Origin: Leucobacter sp. OLIS6
GTDB taxonomy: Bacteria > Actinomycetota > Actinomycetes > Actinomycetales > Microbacteriaceae
Assembly (NCBI RefSeq): GCF_002752355.1
Contig: NZ_MRAV01000011.1
Location: 310,001-374,000 of the forward strand
Reading direction: 5' to 3'
Length of the DNA: 64,000 nt
Positions within the stretch are counted from its first letter, which is position 1. Every line of letters starts with the position of its first letter. The translations under genes were made by a program, and so were the position numbers. Positions 15,974 through 25,514 of the stretch are shown in pieces. Below the pieces are notes generated by a model that was not told the origin of the DNA, ran no database searches, and was given only the letters and a program-made list of their open reading frames with translations.

Positions 15974-17545
15974 TCACGCAGTGAACGGCCAGACCAGGGG
16001 CACGTAGAACACCGCGATCACGAAATACAAGGCGGCTAGTGGCAGGCCGAGCCTGGCGTAGTCGCCGAATCGGTAGCCGCCGGGTTCCATGACCATCAGA
16101 TTTGCGGGGGTCGCGACCGGTGTCAGGAGAGCAGCGGCTCCGGCTACGGTCAGTGCCATGAGGAACGGCATCACTGACAACTGCATGGTGTGGGCAAGCG
16201 CAACGGCGACCGGGGCGATGATCAGCACGGTGGCAGTGTTGCTGATGAGCTGTCCGAGGAAAAGAGTGAGGAGGACGATCACTGCCAGCGCGGTGTGAGG
16301 TCCTGCGCTCCCCAGCCAGGATCCGAGCCAGTCCGCGATCACGGTTGCGGCACCGGTTGTCTGGAACGCGGTCGAGAGCGGGATCATGCCGGCGATCAGC
16401 ACGACCGTGGTCCAGGAGATCGATCGATATGCGCGGGTGACGGAGACGACCTTCGTGAGCACGAGTGCGATCGCGGCAAGCACACCGGCCACGGCTGCGG
16501 GCACGATACCGGTCGCTAGGAGCACGATCATGAGTGTCAGGATCACCGCGGCTCGCTTTGCCCCGGTGCCCAGCGGCACTGAACGCCGCAAAGCTGTCGG
16601 TTCGTCGACGACGAGCACCTCTGCGCTGCCCGCGGTGTGCCTGTGGAGGTCGTCCCAGGTGCCATCAAGCAACAGAGCATCGCCCGCCTGCAAGTCCACA
16701 CCGCTCTCCTCGATGATTTCTCCGCCTCGGGTGACACCGAGGATCACCAGATCGCCACTGGGAGTGCACATGCCGGGGAACACGTGCAGCCCGATGAGTG
16801 TGGAACGCGGAGGGACTACTGCCTCGGTAACACCTCGGCTGGGACTCATGAGCGTGCGACCGGGGTCAATCGCGTAGTCAGAGCGCAGCGTTGACGCGAG
16901 CTGTTCCAAGTCGACTGGCACAGCCTGCGGAGTGCGTTTCGGGAGCAGACGAGACCCGAACAGTCCGATGATCGCGAGCGTGCCAGCTACAAGCGGGAGG
17001 CCTGCGAGTGCGAACTCGAAGAACCCGAACGGACGTCCTCCAGATTCCTCAGCAAGGTCCGACACGATGATGTTTACCGGTGTGCCGGTCAGCGTCAACA
17101 CAGATCCGGCATGGGCGGAGAACGCCAGCGGAATGAGCATCTGCGATGGGCTGATCTGGGCACGAGCGGCGATGACCACGACAAGGGGAAGGAGGGCAGC
17201 GACGGAGCCGGTCACGCTGATCACCGCCGCCACCACGGCGACGAGCACACCGATCGTCAGCAGCAGAGGCACGCGCCGAGTACCTGCACGACTGGTGACC
17301 TGGTGGCCGGCCCACGCCACGATCCCTGTGGACTCGAGGGATTCACTGACCACGAACAAAGACGCGATGAACAGCACCGTCGGGTCACCGAAGCCCGCGA
17401 ACGCCTGGGTGAGATCGAGCACGCCCGTCAAATAGAGCGCGAGAGAGACACCGATCGCAACCACGCCGAGCGGTATCCGATTCGACACGAAAGCGACCAC
17501 GGCCAGAACCAGGATGGCCAGGGTGACGACGATCGGACTCATCAT
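15974..17545 (-). CDS. SLC13/DASS-family anion or dicarboxylate transporter with RCK_C domain
   Basis: A 523-residue membrane transporter with about 12 helices. A first hydrophobic bundle (IVVTLAILVLAVVAFVSNR onward) includes a substrate-loop-like LTLTGTPVNIIVSD. A central soluble RCK_C/TrkA_C-like domain lies at about 255-330 (LIGLHVFPGMCTPSGDLVI, then LQAGDALLLDG). A second bundle holds LFLGQLISNTATVLIIAPVA, the matching Asn-Thr loop of the SLC13 fold. The family moves sulfate or dicarboxylates with sodium; the substrate here is not readable. I chose ATG 17545 because CATAAT lies exactly six bases upstream (leaderless). It is divergent from the AbgT gene. Confidence 0.85.
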   Translation of the reverse strand: MMSPIVVTLAILVLAVVAFVSNRIPLGVVAIGVSLALYLTGVLDLTQAFAGFGDPTVLFIASLFVVSESLESTGIVAWAGHQVTSRAGTRRVPLLLTIGVLVAVVAAVISVTGSVAALLPLVVVIAARAQISPSQMLIPLAFSAHAGSVLTLTGTPVNIIVSDLAEESGGRPFGFFEFALAGLPLVAGTLAIIGLFGSRLLPKRTPQAVPVDLEQLASTLRSDYAIDPGRTLMSPSRGVTEAVVPPRSTLIGLHVFPGMCTPSGDLVILGVTRGGEIIEESGVDLQAGDALLLDGTWDDLHRHTAGSAEVLVVDEPTALRRSVPLGTGAKRAAVILTLMIVLLATGIVPAAVAGVLAAIALVLTKVVSVTRAYRSISWTTVVLIAGMIPLSTAFQTTGAATVIADWLGSWLGSAGPHTALAVIVLLTLFLGQLISNTATVLIIAPVAVALAHTMQLSVMPFLMALTVAGAAALLTPVATPANLMVMEPGGYRFGDYARLGLPLAALYFVIAVFYVPLVWPFTA

Positions 17546-17742
17546 CCACACATTATGTGCGCACACGACTGCATCCGTCTTCCCCATGACGTGACCAATC
17601 CGCGCGGAGAAATACCGAAAACCAGGGGCGCCGAAAATTAGGGGTACTGAAATCTTCTTCGCGGAGACCTGCTGGGTGATGCGCGGGTATAGCCTGTATC
17701 GCCACACTCCCTCGCACACGCTATTGAAAGGGTGTACGCGCG

Positions 17743-17752
17743 TGACTAGTCA
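17743..17752. promoter_or_regulatory. TGACTAGTCA palindrome upstream of AbgT
   Basis: A perfect 10-bp palindrome in the divergent region between the DASS and AbgT genes, 55 bases before the AbgT start. A possible operator; the binding protein is unknown. Confidence 0.3.
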
Positions 17753-17806
17753 ACGACGACTTCCCTCACAGGTCCTCCCTGCGCTGAACCGTGCGGAGCA
17801 CGGCCA

Positions 17807-19462
17807 ATGAGCGCGGCAAAAGCGGCTCGGCAGAAGGCAGGCCAGTCCAGCGGGCTTCTGAACTGGATCGAGCGGGTCGGCAATCGAGTGCCGGATCCCA
17901 CGATCATGTTCTTGTACCTGATCGCGTTCATTGCAGTACTGAGCTGGATACTGAGCTGGGTCGGAGTCTCAGTGACTGACCAGGTCGCGACTCCGGTCTC
18001 GAACGGCGAGTTCGAACAGTTGAACAACCACTTCGGCAACCCCTGGGCGATCTACGACACCTCGACAGGCGAGCCCGCGGTCATGCCGAAGTACATCGTG
18101 GAAGACCGCACCTATGACGTGCGAAACCTGATCTCCATCGAGGGCGTGCGCTTCTTCTTCACCTCGTTCGTCGACAACTTCGCCGGGTTCAGCGTGGTGG
18201 CGACGGTCCTGATCGCCATGGCGGGTGTCGGAGTTGCGGAGCATGCGGGCCTCATGGGAGCGCTGATCCGCAAGGTCGTCAAGGTCGCCCCGCGGCGTTG
18301 GCTCGCCGCCATCCTGCTGTTCGTCGGTGTGCTGTCCTCAGTGGCTACCGACGCGGGCTACCTGATCCTGGTGCCGCTGGCCGCGGCCGCGTTTCTCACC
18401 GTGGGCCGCCACCCGTTGGCCGGGTTGGCGGGTGCGTTCGCCGCCGTCGGCGCGGCATTCGGTGCAAACCTCATCATCACCCCCAGCGACAGCATGCTCA
18501 CCGAGATCACCAACGGGGTGCTCACCGCGGCTGGGATGGAACCCATCCAAGTCACTCACAACCTGTACTTCGGAATCGTGTCGACCTTCTTGCTCACCAT
18601 CGTGGCGCTGCTGGTGACCATGCTCATCACGGAGAAGCGACTCGGCTCCTACGACCGTTCCGAGATGACCATTTCTCAGGACGATAGCGATATCGATCAC
18701 AGCGCCGAAACGCGTGGGCTGAAGTTCGCGGGGTTCTCGCTTCTGGGCTTCGTGCTGGTGATCCTCGCGCTCACGCTACCGCCCGGTGCGCCACTGCGCG
18801 CACCGCAGACCGATGACATCGCCGGCACGAGCCCGTTCATGGCGAGCCTGGTATTCATCATCTCGCTCGCGTTCCTGGTCTGCGGTGTCGCCTACGGGTA
18901 CGGCGCGAAGACGCTCCGCGGCGGCTCAGCGGCTGTCTCGGCGATCGCCAAGACGTTCGGGAGCCTGGGCGGGCTGCTCGTGATGTTCTTGATGATCGCC
19001 CAGTTCATCGCCCTGTTCAACTGGACCAACCTCCCAACTGTGGCCGCCATCGCGGCCGCCGAAGTCCTGCAAACCGCGAATGTGCCTGCGATCGTGCTGC
19101 TGATCGCGTTCATCCTGGTGATCCTGCTCCTGGACTTCATCCTGCCGGGACTGGTCCCGAAGTGGGTGATCTTCGCGCCGGTGTTCATTCCGATCTTCGC
19201 GTCGCTCGACGTCGCCCCCCAGACCTTGCTCGCGGCATACCGGGTCGGTGATTCGCCCGTGAACGTGCTGACCCCGCTGATGGTCTACTTGCCATTCATG
19301 GTGACGGTAGCGCAACGCTACAAGAAAGACGCGGGTATCGGGACGATCATCGCCCTGATGATTCCGTATGCCCTGTGGATGTTGCTGGCCTGGGCCGCCC
19401 TGTACATCGTGTGGTTCCTCACCGGGATCCCCTGGGGCCCGGGCTCACCCGTCCAGATGTGA
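17807..19462 (+). CDS. abgT: AbgT-family transporter (p-aminobenzoyl-glutamate type)
   Basis: A 551-residue integral membrane protein of the AbgT family. The N terminus is typical (LLNWIERVGNRVPDPTIMFLYLIAFI). It has the family hairpin VATDAGYLILVPLAAAAF and a conserved AFGANLIITPSDSMLTEITN segment, with about 11-13 helices. Family members import p-aminobenzoyl-glutamate, and some export sulfonamides. The next gene, an M17 aminopeptidase, starts 49 bases later in the same direction, so an import-and-hydrolysis operon is likely. The real substrate could be a dipeptide or folate breakdown product. The CDS follows CGGAGCA at short spacing. Confidence 0.92.
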   Translation: MSAAKAARQKAGQSSGLLNWIERVGNRVPDPTIMFLYLIAFIAVLSWILSWVGVSVTDQVATPVSNGEFEQLNNHFGNPWAIYDTSTGEPAVMPKYIVEDRTYDVRNLISIEGVRFFFTSFVDNFAGFSVVATVLIAMAGVGVAEHAGLMGALIRKVVKVAPRRWLAAILLFVGVLSSVATDAGYLILVPLAAAAFLTVGRHPLAGLAGAFAAVGAAFGANLIITPSDSMLTEITNGVLTAAGMEPIQVTHNLYFGIVSTFLLTIVALLVTMLITEKRLGSYDRSEMTISQDDSDIDHSAETRGLKFAGFSLLGFVLVILALTLPPGAPLRAPQTDDIAGTSPFMASLVFIISLAFLVCGVAYGYGAKTLRGGSAAVSAIAKTFGSLGGLLVMFLMIAQFIALFNWTNLPTVAAIAAAEVLQTANVPAIVLLIAFILVILLLDFILPGLVPKWVIFAPVFIPIFASLDVAPQTLLAAYRVGDSPVNVLTPLMVYLPFMVTVAQRYKKDAGIGTIIALMIPYALWMLLAWAALYIVWFLTGIPWGPGSPVQM

Positions 19463-19511
19463 CCGTGGACCACACGAACCCGATGCAGTGTCGGACGAAG
19501 GAGCAGAAACC

Positions 19512-21053
19512 ATGACGCGCAGCCCAAACAAACTCATCCCGACAGGCTTCCGCACCGTGCCCGGGCTCGAGGCGCTGGATGCGGTCGTGGTCACCGCGGG
19601 CCCGCCCTCAGCCGACGTGCGGGCGCTCGGCGTGGGCGTCACGAGCGACGGCGAGGTGCCGCCCGAGCTCGGCTTCGACCGTGCCGCGCTCGCCGACGCC
19701 GGCTTCGAAGCGAAGGCCGGATCTGTGCTGGTGCTGCCTCAGGCAGCAGGCCCCCAACTCGTCGCCGTGGGTCTCGGGCCGAGCGAGCAGCTCACCGTCG
19801 CCGTGCTGCGCGATGCGGCGGCGGTATTCGCGCGGGCCGTGTCGAGCTGCGCCGAACTGGCGCTGCGCCTTGATGCTACGGGTGCGGTCAGCGCCTCGGA
19901 TGCGGTGCGGGCTCTCGCGGAAGGGGCGCTGCTGGGGCGCTATCGCTATACCGAGCTCACTGCGACGTCGAAACACGTCCCGCTCGAAGCGCTGTCGCTC
20001 GAGGTGCCAGGAGCGGGGACGGCGGAGCAAGCGATCGCGGAGGCCACCGTCTCGGCCCGTGCTGCGATCGTCGCACGGGATCTCGCGAATACCCCACCCG
20101 GACATCTGACCGCTACAGACCTGGGAGACATCGCGGTCGCCCTGGGCGAACGCTTCGGGTTCGCGGTCGAGCTGTTCGACAAGCAGGCGCTCATCGAGCT
20201 GGGCTGCGGAGGGCTGCTCGGAGTCAACCAGGGTTCTACGGAGGAGCCAAGGATGATTCGCTTGGAGTACGCGCCCGACGGAGCGAAGCGGCATCTGGGC
20301 CTCGTCGGCAAAGGCATCATGTACGACTCCGGCGGTATCAGTCTCAAACCGAGCGACCCAATGCATTTACTCATGAAGATGGACATGGGCGGGGCTGCTG
20401 CGGTGCTGGGGGCTTTCGCGGGACTGCGTGATGCTGGAGTGGATGCCCGGGTCATCGGCTGGCTCATGTGCACCGACAACATGCCTTCCGGGACGGCGTA
20501 CAAGCTTGGTGACGTACTCACCGCGCGCGGAGGAACCACGGTCGAGGTGAAGAACACCGATGCCGAGGGACGCCTCGTCATGATGGACGCACTCGTTCTC
20601 GCGAACGAGGCCGCGGTCGATGCAATTATCGACATCGCGACGCTTACGGGAGCCGCCCTGGTCGCCTTGGGCCCTGCGACAGCACCCGTGCTCGGCAACG
20701 ATCAGGGCACGATCGACCTCGTCCGCACAGCCGCCACGGTGGTAGACGAGCCCGTCTGGCAGCTGCCTCTCGAGAAGAAGTACCGTCCGCAGCTCGATTC
20801 CACGATCGCCGACATCGCGAACTTGGGCGGTCCGTTCGCGGGTGCGACCACGGCCGCGCTGTTCCTGGCCCACTTCGTAGGGAACACCCCCTGGGCGCAT
20901 CTCGACATCGCCGGCACCATGCAGACCGAAAAGGACGACTCCTGGCGCTCGGCTGGCGCGACCGGGTTCGGCGCGAGGATCCTGCTCGAGACCGCCCGCA
21001 CTTTCACCGTGGAGAAAGCCGAATCAGTAGCGCGAAGTACAACGGACCGTTGA
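19512..21053 (+). CDS. pepA: M17 leucyl aminopeptidase family protein
   Basis: A 513-residue cytosolic dinuclear-metal aminopeptidase. The start ATG 19512 follows AAGGAG by eight bases; an upstream extension overlaps AbgT and was rejected. The metal-ligand and catalytic region is complete: GKGIMYDSGGISLKPS, then MKMDMGGAA, then the M17 signature NTDAEGRL at 348-355. In this family the Lys, Asp and Glu ligands bind two Zn or Mn ions and remove N-terminal residues from peptides. Located directly after abgT it may cleave the imported conjugate, releasing glutamate or another amino acid. A 15-bp hairpin 150 bases downstream is the likely terminator. Confidence 0.92.
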   Translation: MTRSPNKLIPTGFRTVPGLEALDAVVVTAGPPSADVRALGVGVTSDGEVPPELGFDRAALADAGFEAKAGSVLVLPQAAGPQLVAVGLGPSEQLTVAVLRDAAAVFARAVSSCAELALRLDATGAVSASDAVRALAEGALLGRYRYTELTATSKHVPLEALSLEVPGAGTAEQAIAEATVSARAAIVARDLANTPPGHLTATDLGDIAVALGERFGFAVELFDKQALIELGCGGLLGVNQGSTEEPRMIRLEYAPDGAKRHLGLVGKGIMYDSGGISLKPSDPMHLLMKMDMGGAAAVLGAFAGLRDAGVDARVIGWLMCTDNMPSGTAYKLGDVLTARGGTTVEVKNTDAEGRLVMMDALVLANEAAVDAIIDIATLTGAALVALGPATAPVLGNDQGTIDLVRTAATVVDEPVWQLPLEKKYRPQLDSTIADIANLGGPFAGATTAALFLAHFVGNTPWAHLDIAGTMQTEKDDSWRSAGATGFGARILLETARTFTVEKAESVARSTTDR

Positions 21054-21105
21054 GCTTCGTGGTCTTCGCGATGCCCGCAGAAGCGGATCACGCAACCACG
21101 CTGGA

Positions 21106-21131
21106 GCAACTGCAACTGCAACTGCAGTTGC
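21106..21131. repeat. Short CAACTG tandem repeat with palindrome
   Basis: GCAACT units repeat three times and then invert (GCAACTGCAGTTGC). It lies just after pepA, with no known function. Confidence 0.5.
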
Positions 21132-21202
21132 AAGCAGGACGAAGCCGGCCCTTATGGACACCAGCGGTTCACCGTGGCTTGTCGTGGGGGGGGCATTGAA
21201 GT

Positions 21203-21241
21203 GGCGGGGCTGGCTTTTCCGGGGACGAAAAGCCAGCCCCG
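21203..21241 (+). terminator. 15-bp hairpin terminator of the abgT-pepA operon
   Basis: GCGGGGCTGGCTTTT (21203-21217) pairs exactly with AAAAGCCAGCCCCGC (21227-21241) and is followed by TTTG. Its symmetric form could also stop transcription from the convergent LuxR gene. Confidence 0.8.
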
Positions 21242-21396
21242 CTTTGCAAGAGTGCACAAGGGAACATCTCTCACGGTTTTCGCGGTGTCGTGATGGAGAA
21301 CTTCACCGCTCGAGCTGGACGTGAACATGTTGCCGGGGTGTGAGTACCAGGACCCAGGGGAGTGAGGTCCTGTTTGGCAACAAGACACTTCATCGG

Positions 21397-21429
21397 TCCT
21401 GCTCTGGAATTAAGAATTCCAGAGCAGGA
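21397..21429. terminator. 15-bp perfect hairpin with 3-base loop
   Basis: TCCTGCTCTGGAATT (21397-21411) pairs exactly with AATTCCAGAGCAGGA (21415-21429). There is no T tract on either strand, and it lies 190 bases beyond the stop of the convergent LuxR gene. It may be a bidirectional terminator or a mobile-element end. Confidence 0.5.
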
Positions 21430-21620
21430 GACGTGTGCGACGCCCCGTTGGGTAGGTTCGGTAGATTTGAGTGTTTCTTTCGAGGGACTTGCGTACCGAA
21501 TTCCCAATTGCTTCGGTCGCCGCGAGAGCCCAGCCGGACCGCGCGGTATCGCCAACAGTCGCACAGGGTCTGCGCTGCCGAGAGCATTACCGGCCTACTC
21601 GCGTCAGAAGGCTTTGCCCC

Positions 21621-24176
21621 CTAGGAAGCTGACCCGCCTCGTACCAATCGATCCAGGTCGCGCCGGCTCGTGAGGTTCATTTTCCTCAGGATCCGGTGCA
21701 TGTGACTTTCGACAGTGCGGGGACTCAGTACGAGTCGAGCAGCGATCTCAGGATTCGAGAGGCCAGTGCTAGCCAACTGGGCCACTTCGCGTTCTCTCCG
21801 TGTCAACAGAACGCCAGACACGCGGAACGACTTGGAATCGATGGCGCGCCCCCCGAACTCTTTGAGATACTCCTGAATCTGAACATCGATGTCGTCGGCC
21901 TTGGAGGCGTCGTCCGCATCTCGGGCCCAGGACGCCGAGAGCTTCAAGGCATCGAGCGCACGTCCATGCTGCCCTCCCGCACGCAAAAGCGGCGCCAGCT
22001 GGAGCATTCCTGCGACATCCTTTTGCTCCTTGCAGCGGAGGAACCGACACCACAGGTCGAAGAGTCCGCCACCGATCTCCTCGGCGCTTTGGAGGAGCTG
22101 ATCAAGGGGAGTCTTGGCGCCCTCTAGGTCCGCGGCATTGAGCCAGAGAGTAGCGGCAGAGAACCTCGCGCCTCGCTCCCAAAGAGCGCTCGCGCTGGTG
22201 CATAGCATCTCCTCTGCCACCTCGCTTTGCCCGTCGAAGACCGCGAGCTGGGCCTGAGCCCAAGCTTTCGCGTGAGTCGGGAGCAAACCGTCAGGCCTCT
22301 GAACCTCGGAGACCTTGCGAACGAACCGCTCTCCCAGTCCAATATCACCCGAGCGCACACCGACAACTGCGGCGGCGGTTAGAAAGGTGAGATGTATCCA
22401 TGTGGCAAACGGCGAGGGTTCTCCCGTCGCGAAAATGGTCTCGAGGAGACGGCGCGCCTGCTCAAGGTCTCCAGCGATTAGGTAGCACAAGATCGCGACG
22501 GCACCGAATGACCGCACCCCCTCGATGTCCAGCATCCCGCGGGCTTCCTCAACGCCTCTGACGCAGAGGGCGAGTGCTTCTTCGCCACGCCCGGCCCCCA
22601 GCAGCGCCAAGGAGTACAGTGCTTGGTTCTGCGAAGATGGCGCTTCAGGTATCTCGGTGAGCCATTCGTAGGTGCGTAACGCGTCTTCAAAGCGGCCTAG
22701 GCCAATCAGGACAAATAGTTGACCCTCAAGCTCGGCTATCTTCACCGGAGTTGGATAAGAATCGTCCACTTCGAGTCGCATTGAGAAGTCGCGGGGAACT
22801 TGACGAAAATTCGAAAGAAGGGTAACTTCTGTTGTATCCAGAATGCGTTTGAAGACGCCCAGGTCCTCGCCGTGATTCCGGAGCTCAAGTAGGGCACGAT
22901 CGAGATCGCCAGCATCAACGTACGCATACCAGCGTGCCCTCATTGCTGCGTATCGTGCGCGACTGAGTGGGTCTCCTTCCGCTGGATCGGTGCATTCGAA
23001 GACTTCGGCGACTTCTTTCCCCGAGTCAGGGGTTTGCATAAGAGTGTTGAGATAGGTCACGGCGGTGGCTGGGCATGGGCGTCGTACCCACTCAGCTCGG
23101 CTCACGAGATTGCTTGCCCTAGCGCGTTCCCGAAGTAGTCGCACGAAGAGAGCGTCAGATTCACCGATTTTTCGCCCGAAGAGCTCTTCCGTGTCCAAGC
23201 GAACTTCGAACTGATCGCTCTCCCCGAGTCTTGAAGCTATGGATTCGCGGATCCGAATCCGTCTCGCGAAGAGTGCCTCGTGACGAAAGTAGTCGACCAC
23301 GAGCGGTGGAGTCACCGTTACTAGACCGCGAGACTCCGATTGCACGATCTGAATCAGTCCGCGCTCCTCCAAACGCTCGAGGACCTCCCACTCGATCAGT
23401 CCTCGCGCGGCGTCCAAGTCGATGACGCCAACGATTGCGAGCGTCTCGAGTGTCTCGACTTCATTTCTCTGGAGGCCTCCGAGGAACCGACGAACCGGTC
23501 CCCGCATCCCCGAAGTCCACAAGTCTCGTGGGTCGGACCACAGCCCACCGTCAAAACGGATATGCCCGTTCCGCCTTGCAGCCTCGACAAGTTGAACCGC
23601 GAGCCCCACGATCCCGCCAGAAGCCTCAAGGATTCTACTCATGGTCGCGACTGAGATGGCGCCGCCGAGTCGCTCGCTGACAACGGCTTCGAGCTCCTCG
23701 AAACCGAGAGGGAGCATCTCGATAACTTGCGCTGACCCTGGAAGAAGTGCGTGTGACTCATCTGTCTCCGAATGCAAGCCGCGGGCTACCACCACGGGTA
23801 CATGAAGCTCTCTCCGCACGCCGTCGAGCACCCCCCACGAGGCGCTATCGAGGCTGTCCCAGTCATCCACCAGGAGCACTGCAAACTCTTGTCCGAGCCG
23901 TTGTCGAATTTCTTGTGCGGCGGATCCGATCAGGTCTCGCGACCGATTGTCCGTCCTTACGAGCCCAAAGCTCTGCAACGCAGCCAGCGGGCGGTTCTCA
24001 AACGCCCGCACGCCTCGAACGATGAACGGAGAAAACCCGGCCTGCGTGAGCTGGCTTCCCAGCGCCGACAAGAATGTGCTTCGCCCGCTTCCAGGTGTCC
24101 CAAACACCTCAAGATTTACTCCGGCTTCAATCAATCCCGCAGCGAGAGAAAGCTCATGCTCGCGTGTGACGGCCAT
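21621..24176 (-). CDS. Large ATP-binding LuxR (LAL/MalT-type) transcriptional regulator
   Basis: An 851-residue regulator. The N-terminal STAND-type ATPase has Walker A GTPGSGRST (26-34) and Walker B FAVLLVDDWDSLD (98-110). The middle 500 residues are TPR-like helical repeats (for example ALRTYEWLTEIPEAPSSQNQ, then LYSLALLGAGRGEEALAL). The C terminus is a LuxR helix-turn-helix, 791-851 (LTRREREVAQLASTGLSNPE, then RTVESHMHRILRKMNL). Such LAL proteins activate one or a few operons after sensing a ligand or partner protein. No obvious target is adjacent, though secreted and surface genes follow upstream of it at 25-30 kb. Confidence 0.9.
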   Translation of the reverse strand: MAVTREHELSLAAGLIEAGVNLEVFGTPGSGRSTFLSALGSQLTQAGFSPFIVRGVRAFENRPLAALQSFGLVRTDNRSRDLIGSAAQEIRQRLGQEFAVLLVDDWDSLDSASWGVLDGVRRELHVPVVVARGLHSETDESHALLPGSAQVIEMLPLGFEELEAVVSERLGGAISVATMSRILEASGGIVGLAVQLVEAARRNGHIRFDGGLWSDPRDLWTSGMRGPVRRFLGGLQRNEVETLETLAIVGVIDLDAARGLIEWEVLERLEERGLIQIVQSESRGLVTVTPPLVVDYFRHEALFARRIRIRESIASRLGESDQFEVRLDTEELFGRKIGESDALFVRLLRERARASNLVSRAEWVRRPCPATAVTYLNTLMQTPDSGKEVAEVFECTDPAEGDPLSRARYAAMRARWYAYVDAGDLDRALLELRNHGEDLGVFKRILDTTEVTLLSNFRQVPRDFSMRLEVDDSYPTPVKIAELEGQLFVLIGLGRFEDALRTYEWLTEIPEAPSSQNQALYSLALLGAGRGEEALALCVRGVEEARGMLDIEGVRSFGAVAILCYLIAGDLEQARRLLETIFATGEPSPFATWIHLTFLTAAAVVGVRSGDIGLGERFVRKVSEVQRPDGLLPTHAKAWAQAQLAVFDGQSEVAEEMLCTSASALWERGARFSAATLWLNAADLEGAKTPLDQLLQSAEEIGGGLFDLWCRFLRCKEQKDVAGMLQLAPLLRAGGQHGRALDALKLSASWARDADDASKADDIDVQIQEYLKEFGGRAIDSKSFRVSGVLLTRREREVAQLASTGLSNPEIAARLVLSPRTVESHMHRILRKMNLTSRRDLDRLVRGGSAS

Positions 24177-24880
24177 ACCAGGTACCCCCCTACATCCTTG
24201 GAGAGCAGTAACGCTGCTTCCCCAAGACTACGACGCCTCCGCGCATCTACGAAGGCTTTGCTCGATCTTCTTGCGCTTCGAAACCGTCAACGTTGGTAGT
24301 GCGGCTTCATCAGTACGCGTTAGGTGATCGGACTGCCGAACTCAGTGCTTGCAGGCACGGAGAAGGGTGACGCTGCTGTCTCGTGTAAGCATGCACTCAT
24401 GTACGCATGAAGGTGAAGCTTCTTCTCCGTGCGGCAGTGAGGCTGAAGTGGCTCGGACCAACCGCAGTGAGCAGGGAGAGCGACGACCGGGCTAGCTGGC
24501 CGGAATTGGTCATCACCCGCCTGGAGTGCCGTTGACTCGCAACGGCGAGGCATGCCAGATAGGCGCTGTCTCTAACGAAAGAGCCTTGCCCCGCCACGGG
24601 GCACCGGATCTGCACAGAAGAGCTCGTTCGCAGGGGAGAGGCATGGGTTCGGAGCAGCGGTGGAGCTGGAGCTGCATCGCGGCTCGGGTGGGGTCCGGAC
24701 CGGCCAGGTCTGGTCTCTGACGGCAGCCAGCGGGTTTCCACCCTGGCCTTGATTACGGAAGGAGTAGGCCCTCGAAACGCACTCACGCAGGAGTCCGCCC
24801 GCCTGCCGATCATGCGTAGACCGACCAGGTGCGACATCAATGAAATCGAGGGTTCTGCTATCAGGCGCGGTTCAAAGCGA
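24177..24880. other. Intergenic stretch upstream of the LuxR gene
   Basis: About 700 bases with no supported gene. Short frames occur on both strands without ribosome-binding sites or protein features. It probably holds the LuxR promoter and decayed sequence. Confidence 0.45.
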
Positions 24881-24935
24881 AGAGCGTCACCCCGACTGGA
24901 GGCATGGATGCCTCGCCGAGTCAGGGTGACGCTCT
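24881..24935 (-). terminator. Three-segment hairpin terminator after the small secreted-protein gene
   Basis: AGAGCGTCACCC (24881-24892) pairs with GGGTGACGCTCT (24924-24935). An inner stem GAGGCAT/ATGCCTC extends it. It lies about 37 bases beyond the stop of the minus-strand gene ending at 24972 and probably ends that transcript. Confidence 0.7.
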
Positions 24936-24958
24936 GCTCTTTCTCCTCTTTCGCTATC

Positions 24959-24971
24959 GGGGGGGGGGGGG
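24959..24971. repeat. G13 homopolymer tract touching a stop codon
   Basis: Thirteen consecutive G on the plus strand (C13 on the coding strand) begin immediately after the TAA of the minus-strand secreted-protein gene. Such tracts slip readily during replication. Confidence 0.9.
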
Positions 24972-25430
24972 TTAGGCGGCGTAGAAGGTGGTGGAACTGC
25001 AGTTGTAGCCGACGCGCTTCGCCGCCGGTGCTGACATGTTGATCAGGCAACTGGTGAGGCGAAGGTTGGTGCCCCTTGCGGGCCTGACGACACCACGCTT
25101 CATGGACGTGTTGACTCCATTGCTGGCGATGACCCGGGCTATTTCGATCCACTTCCCGTTCTGCTTCTTCTGTAGAACAGTCAGTGCACTGTTGCCGTCG
25201 GTGCGCAAGTCACTAGCTCTGATGAGCGACATGCCCGCACCCGCATTCGCATTGGTTCCGTAGTACTCGGCAAAGGCTGCCCGGTTCGGGTTCGTAATGC
25301 CAAGGTACCCCGTCATGCCATAGGACGTATCAGCTTGCGCAGGTATGGCACCTCCACAGGCAAGAGCGAGCGCTACCATCGTGATCACGGGCAGCTTTTT
25401 TAGAGTGTGGGATTTCATGATTCCAATCAT
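24972..25430 (-). CDS. Small secreted protein, unknown function
   Basis: A 152-residue protein, or 148 from the second ATG at 25418, which gives the more typical signal peptide MKSHTLKKLPVITMVALALA with likely cleavage near PAQA. Neither start has a good Shine-Dalgarno sequence. The mature part of about 115 residues has two Cys (SCLINMS and YNCSS), which may form a disulfide, and ends in FYAA. It contains no recognised domain. The stop codon directly abuts a G13/C13 tract, so slippage there would not change the protein but contraction into the gene could. The next gene on the same strand is the DUF4190-like membrane protein, 84 bases upstream. Confidence 0.72.
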   Translation of the reverse strand: MIGIMKSHTLKKLPVITMVALALACGGAIPAQADTSYGMTGYLGITNPNRAAFAEYYGTNANAGAGMSLIRASDLRTDGNSALTVLQKKQNGKWIEIARVIASNGVNTSMKRGVVRPARGTNLRLTSCLINMSAPAAKRVGYNCSSTTFYAA

Positions 25431-25514
25431 TTCGAATTAACTAAGTGAATATCTTGATCGTGGAGGGCGAACGTGATCATGCGGCGACAATCGGAGCTTC
25501 GTGCCGGGAAGTGT

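Larger units (their letters stand above)
21054..21620. other. Intergenic stretch between pepA and the convergent LuxR gene
   Basis: Contains the CAACTG repeat, a G8 run (21185-21192) and two strong hairpins listed separately. No gene supported. Confidence 0.6.

Noticed and set aside
21106-21131. CAACTG tandem as a CRISPR-like array
   Set aside because: Units are six bases with no spacers and no cas genes; a simple repeat.
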